From: Budvicia aquatica DSM 5075 = ATCC 35567
GTDB taxonomy: Bacteria > Pseudomonadota > Gammaproteobacteria > Enterobacterales > Enterobacteriaceae
NCBI RefSeq assembly: GCF_000427805.1
Contig: NZ_KE386583.1
Coordinates: 1-61,672, forward strand
Direction of reading: 5' to 3'
Length of the DNA: 61,672 nucleotides
The notes under the pieces are model-generated. The model saw only the letters and a program-made list of their open reading frames with translations, made no database searches and was not told where the DNA came from. Within the stretch, counting starts at the first letter, position 1, and each line of letters opens with the position of its first letter. Shown piece after piece: positions 55,483-61,672 of the stretch. Both the position numbers and the translations under genes were made by a program.

Positions 55483-57054
55483 ATGCCAACATCAAAAAAT
55501 AACATTATTGAAACCGATGCTTTTTATATAAAGGTCGATGAGAAAGATAATGTTGCTATTATTGTTAATGACAATGGTTTAAATGCCGGGTCACGTTTTA
55601 AAGATGGCCTTGAGCTTATTGAACATATTCCTCAAGGACACAAAGTTGCCCTGACGGATATTACTAAAGACGGTGATATTATCCGATATGGTGAAGTTAT
55701 TGGTTATGCAATCCGTGATATTAAACAGGGAAGCTGGATTGATGAATCACTGGTGGTGTTGCCTAAAGCCCCTCCGCTTCATACTCTGCCTTTAGCCACT
55801 AAAGTCCCCCCTGAATTACCCCCTTTAGAAGGTTATACCTTTGAAGGATACAAAAATGCTGACGGAAGTGTAGGCACTAAAAACTTATTGGGCATTACGA
55901 CCAGCGTTCACTGTGTGGCGGGCGTGGTGGACTATGTAGTCAAAATTATCGAACGCGATCTGCTCCCTCGTTACCCTAACGTTGACGGCGTGGTTGGCCT
56001 TAATCACCTATATGGCTGTGGCGTGGCAATTAATGCGCCTGCAGCTATTGTTCCTATCCGGACTATTCATAATATTGCGCTGAACCCTAATTTTGGCGGC
56101 GAGATTATGGTAATTGGCCTGGGGTGTGAAAAACTACAGCCTGAGAAGTTGCTACAGGGCACTTCTGACGTCTATCCGATATCTTTAGATTCAGCCAGCA
56201 TCATTAGCCTGCAGGATGAACTCCACGTAGGCTTTAAGTCTATGGTTGACGACATTCTACAAACCGCAGAGCGGCACCTTATTCGTTTAAACCAACGTAC
56301 CCGTGAGACTTGCCCGGCCTCTGAGCTGGTGGCGGGTATGCAGTGTGGTGGCAGCGATGCTTTCTCCGGCGTAACCGCTAACCCGGCGGTGGGTTTTGCC
56401 TCTGACTTACTGGTTCGGTGCGGAGCGACCGTGATGTTTTCTGAAGTAACAGAAGTACGTGATGCCATTCACTTACTCACTCCGAGAGCAATTAATGAAG
56501 AAGTCGGTAAACGTCTGCTTGAAGAGATGGAGTGGTATGACAATTATCTGGATATGGGCAAAACTGACCGTAGTGCTAATCCGTCTCCGGGAAATAAAAA
56601 AGGCGGCTTAGCCAACGTGGTTGAAAAAGCATTAGGCTCAATTGCTAAATCAGGTAAAAGCGCCATTGTTGAAGTACTGTCTCCGGGTCAGCGGCCAACC
56701 AAACGTGGTCTGATCTTTGCCGCCACTCCGGCCAGTGACTTTGTGTGTGGAACTCAGCAGCTTTCTTCCGGTATTACCGTTCAAGTCTTTACTACCGGGC
56801 GCGGCACGCCTTACGGTTTATTAGCCGTTCCGGTGATTAAGATGGCCACCCGGACAGCATTAGCTAACCGTTGGTACGATCTGATGGACATCAATGCAGG
56901 AACCATTGCAACCGGGGATGCAACCATTGAGGATGTTGGCTGGGAGTTATTCCACTTTATTTTGGATATTGCCAGCGGCAGGAAAAAGACCTTCTCCGAT
57001 CAATGGGGGTTACATAATGCGCTGGCGGTATTTAATCCGGCTCCGGTGACTTAA
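55483..57054 (+). CDS. garD: Galactarate dehydratase
   Basis: The 523 residues equal E. coli GarD. An SAF-like N-terminal domain (~10-90, [17 protein letters not shown]) precedes the UxaA-type catalytic part with [46 protein letters not shown] and [19 protein letters not shown]. It is an iron-dependent enzyme that dehydrates galactarate to 5-keto-4-deoxy-D-glucarate. It is divergent from garP. Confidence 0.97.
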   Translation: MPTSKNNIIETDAFYIKVDEKDNVAIIVNDNGLNAGSRFKDGLELIEHIPQGHKVALTDITKDGDIIRYGEVIGYAIRDIKQGSWIDESLVVLPKAPPLHTLPLATKVPPELPPLEGYTFEGYKNADGSVGTKNLLGITTSVHCVAGVVDYVVKIIERDLLPRYPNVDGVVGLNHLYGCGVAINAPAAIVPIRTIHNIALNPNFGGEIMVIGLGCEKLQPEKLLQGTSDVYPISLDSASIISLQDELHVGFKSMVDDILQTAERHLIRLNQRTRETCPASELVAGMQCGGSDAFSGVTANPAVGFASDLLVRCGATVMFSEVTEVRDAIHLLTPRAINEEVGKRLLEEMEWYDNYLDMGKTDRSANPSPGNKKGGLANVVEKALGSIAKSGKSAIVEVLSPGQRPTKRGLIFAATPASDFVCGTQQLSSGITVQVFTTGRGTPYGLLAVPVIKMATRTALANRWYDLMDINAGTIATGDATIEDVGWELFHFILDIASGRKKTFSDQWGLHNALAVFNPAPVT

Positions 57055-57074
57055 TTAACCCGATAGCGTCTTAT

Positions 57075-57103
57075 TGCCCGCCAGTATTCCGGCGGGCATT
57101 TTT
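57075..57103 (+). terminator. Rho-independent terminator after garD
   Basis: An 8-bp GC-rich stem (TGCCCGCC with GGCGGGCA) is followed by five T. Confidence 0.85.
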
Positions 57104-57270
57104 ATATCGTTTCCAGAGATTTCAAACCTATTAGCTTCGACCCGGTAAATACCTCGTATAGAACCTAAAAAAATAGAACCTGTTCTGATCCTCTGTACCG
57201 GATCCTGCCCTTTACTAAAAATAATTATTGTAAAAACAACATATTTTAATAAAAACAAAGGAGTATCTTG

Positions 57271-58287
57271 ATGGCTACAACCCGTCGTAATTTGTTGAAA
57301 TTAGGTGGCATGGCAGCGGCCTCTCTGGTGTTGGCCCCCAAAGTTTTTGCCGAGTGGCAGCCTTCTCAGCGTTATCCCGACCCTAAAGTAAAGTCGCTAG
57401 ATGCCAGTTTTAATCAATATTGCCTTTCCAGCGCTAAAATTGAAATGATATCAACCGGCTCAAGATGGGCTGAAGGACCGGTTTGGTTTGGTGATACCAG
57501 AATGTTGCTTTGGAGCGATATTCCTAATAATGCCATTATGCGTTGGGATGAAGCCACCGGGCAGACCAGCGTGTTTCGTAGCCCTAGTCACTTTTCTAAC
57601 GGCCATGCCAGAGATCGGCAGGGGCGTTTAATTAGCTGTGAGCACGATACCCGCCGCGTTACCCGTACTGAATATGATGGTTCCATTACCGTTTTAGCCG
57701 ATAGTTATGACGGTAAACCATTAAATTCACCGAACGACATTATTGTCAGGTCTGACGATTCGATTTGGTTTACCGACCCTCCTTTTGGTATTGCGGGTTT
57801 TTATGAAGGGCATCAGGCCAAGCCAGAATTACCACAAAATGTTTATCGAATTGATGGAAAAACTAAGAATATTACCGTGGTAGCCGGTGATATTAACGGA
57901 CCTAACGGACTCTGTTTTTCTCCTGATGAAAAAGTCCTTTATATTGTAGAAGGGCGGGCAAAGCCAAATCGACTGATTCTGGCTTATGACGTTGTCGATG
58001 GAAAACTGTTAAATAAGCGCGTTCATATTGATTGTGGAACCGGAACTGCAGACGGTATTGCCTGTGATGTTGACGGTAATTTATGGTGTGGATGGGGAAT
58101 GGGGAGCGAAGAGCTTGACGGAGTGCGGGTGTTCAATACCCAGGGTAAGGCGATAGGCATGATTCATTTGCCTGAACGATGTGCAAACCTGTGCTTTGGC
58201 GGATTACAGCGTAATCGGTTATTTATGGCATCCAGTACTTCTATCTACTCTTTATTCGTTAATACACAGGGCGCTATTGTGGTTTAA
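57271..58287 (+). CDS. Tat-exported SMP-30/gluconolactonase family protein
   Basis: The 338-residue protein begins with a twin-arginine signal (TTRRNLLKLGGMAAASLVLA, ending PKVFA at ~27). The SMP-30 beta-propeller has EGPVWFGDTRMLLWSDIPN (~70-88), SFSNGHARDRQGRLISCEHD-like, PLNSPNDIIVRSDDSIWFTD (~151-170) and GPNGLCFSPDE. These hold the metal-binding residues of sugar lactonases. A periplasmic lactonase in an aldarate region could hydrolyse galactaro- or glucarolactones before uptake; this is inference. The ATG at 57271 has a GGAG site. Confidence 0.85.
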   Translation: MATTRRNLLKLGGMAAASLVLAPKVFAEWQPSQRYPDPKVKSLDASFNQYCLSSAKIEMISTGSRWAEGPVWFGDTRMLLWSDIPNNAIMRWDEATGQTSVFRSPSHFSNGHARDRQGRLISCEHDTRRVTRTEYDGSITVLADSYDGKPLNSPNDIIVRSDDSIWFTDPPFGIAGFYEGHQAKPELPQNVYRIDGKTKNITVVAGDINGPNGLCFSPDEKVLYIVEGRAKPNRLILAYDVVDGKLLNKRVHIDCGTGTADGIACDVDGNLWCGWGMGSEELDGVRVFNTQGKAIGMIHLPERCANLCFGGLQRNRLFMASSTSIYSLFVNTQGAIVV

Positions 58288-58308
58288 GCCTGCGATAACA
58301 ATTTTCTC

Positions 58309-58339
58309 AACGCTCCTTGATTGGAGCGTTTTTTATTTT
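58309..58339 (+). terminator. Rho-independent terminator after the lactonase gene
   Basis: An 8-bp stem (AACGCTCC with GGAGCGTT, 58309-58316 and 58323-58330) is followed by a long T-rich tract. Confidence 0.88.
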
Positions 58340-58506
58340 TATCAGATATATATTCTTACTGCGGCGAAGAATTCGTTTACTTTAGTCTTAAGCTAATAAA
58401 GTTATGTCATAAATTTGTATCTGGATTATGGGCGGGTTTAACTCAATATACTGATTACTATAATAATATTATTATTACCCCGATCAACGAACTTGGGGGA
58501 TTTTCC

Positions 58507-58535
58507 TTGAAGATAAGCCAAATTCAGACCATAAT
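58507..58535 (+). promoter_or_regulatory. Promoter-like sequence upstream of speB
   Basis: TTGAAG is followed after 17 bp by CATAAT. A transcript from here would begin near 58543 and meet the hairpin at 58563-58607 before reaching speB. Confidence 0.4.
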
Positions 58536-58562
58536 TCGCAGCAGCACAATATATTAAGTTGC

Positions 58563-58612
58563 AAATCCCTTTCTCGTCGGGCGCACTATTCTGACGCGGA
58601 GGGATTTTTTTT
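58563..58612 (+). terminator. Terminator-like hairpin in the speB leader
   Basis: AAATCCCT (58563-58570) pairs with AGGGATTT (58600-58607), with inner CGTC/GACG pairing, and is followed by a run of T. It is about 60 bp before the speB start, so it could attenuate speB or end a short RNA. Confidence 0.5.
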
Positions 58613-58671
58613 CATTGGTTCTTTGTTTCATATAGATTCAGAGGCCTTACGCCGACATTTAGAGGAATACT

Positions 58672-59589
58672 ATGAATAGCACGCTTGGCAATAAGCCTGA
58701 TAATTCACTGGTCTCCAACGCCTTTGGTTTTTTACGCTTCCCGCTCGATTTCCAGCCATATAACGGCGATGCCGAATGGGTGATTACTGGTGTTCCTTTT
58801 GATATGGCCACCTCTGGCCGTTCGGGTGCCCGTCACGGACCTGCAGCAATACGTCAGGTGTCAACTAATCTGGCTTGGGAATCAAGCCGCTGGCCGTGGG
58901 CTTTTAAGCTCCGTGATAAGCTGAAGGTTGTAGACTGTGGTGACGTAGTGTTCAACTTTGGTGATGCGCAGGATATGAGCGAGCAGCTCCAGGCTCATGC
59001 CGAGCGCGTTCTGGCTTCGGGTAAGCGTATGTTAACCTTTGGCGGTGACCACTTTGTTACTCTGCCATTGCTACGTGCTCATGCTAAACACTTTGGCAAA
59101 ATGGCTCTGGTTCATTTTGATGCCCATACTGATACTTATGGCAATGGCAGTAAGTTTGACCATGGCACCATGTTTTTCCATGCGCCAAATGAAGGGCTGA
59201 TTGATCCTGAACGTTCAGTACAAATTGGTATCCGTACTGAGCATGATTCAGATAATGGTTTTACCGTGTTGGATGCTGCTCAGGTTAACGACCGAAGCGT
59301 AGACGACCTATTAGCTCAGATTAAGACCATTGTTGGTGATATGCCGGTCTATCTGACTTTTGACATTGACTGTCTGGATCCTGCATTTGCACCGGGAACC
59401 GGAACGCCGGTATGCGGAGGATTAACATCCGATCGGGCGTTGAAAATTTTGCGTGGTTTACAGCCGTTAAATATTGTCGGTATGGATGTGGTTGAAGTTG
59501 CACCGTCTTATGACCATGCTGAGATTACCGCGCTGGCTGCTGCCAGCGTTGCCTTAGATATGCTTTATATGCAGGCTGCGAAAAAGTAA
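58672..59589 (+). CDS. speB: Agmatinase
   Basis: SpeB hydrolyses agmatine to putrescine and urea. The 305-residue ureohydrolase shows the manganese-binding [23 protein letters not shown] and [18 protein letters not shown], and [13 protein letters not shown]. The ATG has an AGAGGAA site. Normally adjacent to speA; here separated by the aldarate region and expressed from its own leader. Confidence 0.97.
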   Translation: MNSTLGNKPDNSLVSNAFGFLRFPLDFQPYNGDAEWVITGVPFDMATSGRSGARHGPAAIRQVSTNLAWESSRWPWAFKLRDKLKVVDCGDVVFNFGDAQDMSEQLQAHAERVLASGKRMLTFGGDHFVTLPLLRAHAKHFGKMALVHFDAHTDTYGNGSKFDHGTMFFHAPNEGLIDPERSVQIGIRTEHDSDNGFTVLDAAQVNDRSVDDLLAQIKTIVGDMPVYLTFDIDCLDPAFAPGTGTPVCGGLTSDRALKILRGLQPLNIVGMDVVEVAPSYDHAEITALAAASVALDMLYMQAAKK

Positions 59590-59609
59590 TTTAGTCGGGC
59601 TTTAACCAT

Positions 59610-59645
59610 AAAATGCCGGTCAGGTTTTCCTGACCGGCATTTTTT
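59610..59645 (+). terminator. Rho-independent terminator after speB
   Basis: A 15-bp stem (59610-59624 with 59629-59643) with a TTTT loop and a T run. It may also end the convergent gene. Confidence 0.9.
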
Positions 59646-59678
59646 CATCAAAGCCATGCTGTCGGATAGATAATAGGT

Positions 59679-60242
59679 TTATCCGTGGGTACGAAGTTGT
59701 AACAGTACCCAGTCGGCATACGCATCTATCACTGATTGTAAAAAGGATTGGGTTCTCTCTGCCAGCTTGCCGTTTTCATCAAAAATATTGCCGGCATTGC
59801 TGATATAAGCCTCTGGCTGCTGCATGCAGGGAACGTTGAGGAAGACTAACGACTGGCGCAGGTGATGGTTAGCACCGAAGCCGCCAATTGCCCCGGGTGA
59901 TGCGCTAATAACTGCACCGGGTTTACCTGACCAGGCATTTTGGCCATAAGGACGAGAGCCGACATCAAGGGCATTTTTTAATGCTGCTGGTACCGAGCGG
60001 TTATACTCCGGAGTGATAAATAGCACCGCGTCAGCGGCCTTAATTTTTTCACGGAAAGCCTGATAGGCTGCCGGAGGCGTTACATCAATATCTTCGCTAT
60101 AAAGCGGTAAATCACCAATTTCTACGATCTCAAGCTTGATTGATGAAGGAGCAAGATCGGCCAGAGCCAGCGCTATTTTTCGGTTAATAGATTCTTTGCG
60201 TAGGCTGCCGACTAATACGGCCACATTTTTTACTTGACTCAT
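59679..60242 (-). CDS. NADPH-dependent FMN reductase (ChrR-like quinone reductase)
   Basis: The 187-residue flavodoxin-fold protein has the FMN phosphate loop VGSLRKESINRKIA (~12-25), TPEYNRSVPAALKNALDVGSRP (~77-98) and SPGAIGGFGANHHLR. E. coli ChrR (188 residues) reduces quinones and chromate. The exact role here is unknown. It is a single gene, convergent with speB and on the same strand as loiP (312 bp apart). Confidence 0.85.
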   Translation of the reverse strand: MSQVKNVAVLVGSLRKESINRKIALALADLAPSSIKLEIVEIGDLPLYSEDIDVTPPAAYQAFREKIKAADAVLFITPEYNRSVPAALKNALDVGSRPYGQNAWSGKPGAVISASPGAIGGFGANHHLRQSLVFLNVPCMQQPEAYISNAGNIFDENGKLAERTQSFLQSVIDAYADWVLLQLRTHG

Positions 60243-60555
60243 AAAACTAACTCCTTAGCGTAATTTATTATTTATTCAATGACTTAATGTCATAGGCAAA
60301 ATGGATATTTTTACCACAGGGATGAGAGTAGTGCCGAGCAGATAGATAAAAGATAGCTGAGAATCACTCGTTGGCAAAGCTGAACAGCATTAATTGCTTA
60401 TGGAAAGAGTAAATCAGATTGAGTGTAGCACATTGAAAAATATATTTTATTGGGGGGAGGAGGAATGGCATTCTATCAGGCATAAAAAATCCGAGGGAAT
60501 AAATCACCTCGGATTCTGATTCTACAAGATTAAACGGTTAATCTTAGAGAAACAA
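60243..60555. other. Non-coding stretch between loiP and the FMN reductase gene
   Basis: No gene is seen. The loiP terminator lies at 60483-60515, and the FMN reductase promoter should be within 60243-60450. Confidence 0.5.
60483..60515 (-). terminator. Rho-independent terminator after loiP
   Basis: AATCCGAGG (60489-60497) pairs with CCTCGGATT (60507-60515). The minus-strand side continues into TTTTTT. Confidence 0.8.
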
Positions 60556-61302
60556 CTACTTACCTTCAGCAGCGATACGGGCTCTCATTGCATCAGCACG
60601 CTCTTTTGAACCTGGGTGTGAACCCAGTAAGCTGCTACCTGCGCCGCCATCTAACTTAGCAAATTTATCAAATGCAGTTGCCAGACCAGCCGTGCTTACT
60701 TTCTTCTTCTTCAGGTAGTCGAAAGAATAGTTATCAGCTTCAGACTCTTGTGATTGAGAGAACTGTGCGTTAACCAGTGTATTTGCGAAACCTAAAACTT
60801 GAGTATCGTTCAGAACAGCTGCAGTTTTGCCGCCGTATTGAAGTGCTGCTTGAGTTGCGAATTGTGATGCGTAAGCAACTTGGAATGCTTTCTTAGTGTG
60901 ACCTAATTCAACGTGGCCAATTTCGTGACCCAGAACGCCTTCGATCTCGTTATCAGTCATCAGATCCATCAGACCGCTATACACACGGATACAGCCATTA
61001 GCCATTGCCCATGCGTTGATGTCGTCAGTTAAGTAGACTTTATAGTTAAGTGGCGTACCGTTAACATTGTTACCTAACGCTTTAGAGATTTTATTCAGGC
61101 GCTTGGTATATTTGCTGTTTTTTCCTGCAATTTTGTTAGTAGCGTCCATCTCTTTACAAGATTGATCTGAAAGAGATTTAACTTCTGCATCACTAACGGT
61201 TACAGCAGATAACAGAGAGTCACCGATGCTACCATTCTGACAACCCGCTAACATGGTTGCTGATGCGATCGTTAATGCCAATAAAGTAGAGCGAATTTTC
61301 AT
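60556..61302 (-). CDS. loiP: LoiP-type M48 metalloprotease lipoprotein
   Basis: The 248-residue lipoprotein has a signal peptide with lipobox MLAGC (~17-21) and the zinc motif VLGHEIGHVELGH (~124-136), with the downstream SEADNYSFDYL glutamate (~187-197). E. coli LoiP (YggG) is an outer-membrane protease induced at low osmolarity. It lies between speB and tktA as in E. coli. Confidence 0.94.
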   Translation of the reverse strand: MKIRSTLLALTIASATMLAGCQNGSIGDSLLSAVTVSDAEVKSLSDQSCKEMDATNKIAGKNSKYTKRLNKISKALGNNVNGTPLNYKVYLTDDINAWAMANGCIRVYSGLMDLMTDNEIEGVLGHEIGHVELGHTKKAFQVAYASQFATQAALQYGGKTAAVLNDTQVLGFANTLVNAQFSQSQESEADNYSFDYLKKKKVSTAGLATAFDKFAKLDGGAGSSLLGSHPGSKERADAMRARIAAEGK

Positions 61303-61562
61303 AAAACTATCTTCCTATGATTGTATTATATAAACCTTCGAAACTGGTCCTATCCAGTCGGGGGATAATAGCAATAAAGGCTTATCCTGTCATGGGTAAA
61401 TCGTGTAAGCAGCTATGAATTATGTGACTGTCGTCACCTGTGTTTTTTTTATGTAGATCACGACGTTATATCGGGGTTGCCGTTTTGATGCAGGCTTGAG
61501 AAGATACGGTAGTTTTTTTGCAATTTAGACCTCCCACATTTTACCCTACAATGGAGTTAATA

Positions 61563-61672
61563 ATGCCCTCTCATAAAGAACTCGCCAACGCTATCCGTGC
61601 GTTAAGTATGGATGCTGTGCAAAAGGCCAAGTCCGGCCACCCCGGTGCCCCGATGGGCATGGCTGATATTGC
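61563..61672 (+). CDS. tktA: Transketolase, N-terminal fragment cut by the window end
   Basis: The first 36 codons are seen, beginning [20 protein letters not shown] and holding [14 protein letters not shown], the conserved transketolase start. A GGAG ribosome site precedes the ATG. The order loiP-tktA matches E. coli. Confidence 0.96.
   Translation, partial: MPSHKELANAIRALSMDAVQKAKSGHPGAPMGMADI

Noticed and set aside
58321..58557. 78-codon open frame between the lactonase gene and speB
   Set aside because: It begins inside the lactonase terminator hairpin and the composition is that of non-coding DNA.
1..61672. CRISPR array, complete insertion sequence or rRNA genes
   Set aside because: I saw no regularly spaced short repeats, transposase gene or rRNA sequence.

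Overview
The window is a chromosomal segment of an Enterobacterales bacterium. The evidence is the long conserved run mltC-yggX-mutY-trmB-yggL-yggN-hemW-rdgB-yggU-yggT-proC-yggS-yggR-ruvX-yqgE-gshB-rsmE-sprT-metK-speA and, further right, speB-loiP-tktA, with high identity to the E. coli proteins, plus several ERIC elements. The proC gene between yggS and yggT matches the arrangement in Yersinia/Serratia-type genomes rather than E. coli. The moderate, rather AT-rich composition would suit a genus of the Budvicia/Pragia/Yersinia side of the order, but I cannot fix the genus from sequence alone.

Layout. (1) 1-1647: a P4-type integrase and a tRNA-Phe gene; the integrase marks one end of an element inserted at this tRNA, most of which lies left of the window. 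(2) 1989-18802: accessory metabolism. It holds marC, a large LacI-type regulator fused to a solute-binding domain, a DUF2628 membrane protein, deoB divergent from a PhnP-like hydrolase and a nucleoside-type permease, a sodium:proton antiporter, and a LysR-controlled operon of a CitMHS transporter, split AtuA proteins and AtoD/AtoA/AtoB. (3) 18876-23475: yggC, yggD, yggP, cmtA and cmtB, a mannitol-type PTS locus that in E. coli lies on the far side of tktA. (4) 24151-44927: the conserved housekeeping block, with a CDP-diglyceride hydrolase, an unrecognised anchored protein, a 52-residue membrane protein and many repeats. (5) 45020-58287: an aldarate (galactarate, L-talarate, glucarate) utilisation region inserted between speA and speB. 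(6) 58672-61672: speB, an FMN reductase, loiP and the first part of tktA.

How genes work together. In the aldarate region an exported SMP-30 family protein may open aldarolactones, two MFS permeases import the diacids, and GarD and a talarate/galactarate dehydratase make 5-keto-4-deoxy-D-glucarate. GarL, GarR and GarK then give pyruvate and glycerate phosphate. CdaR is the expected activator, and a local LacI-type repressor has two obvious operators beside it. In the AtuA/Ato operon a carboxylate is imported, activated by CoA transfer and cleaved by a thiolase; the role of AtuA there is unknown. The deoB/PhnP-like/permease group looks like a ribose-phosphate or nucleoside salvage module with three matching operator-like sites in its divergent promoter region.

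Most notable for follow-up: the operator set at 7311-7698, the LacI/solute-binding fusion, the split-AtuA operon, the 40-bp perfect palindrome beside the talarate dehydratase gene, an interspersed repeat family at 9991 and 36768-37027, and an RNA hairpin over the integrase start codon.
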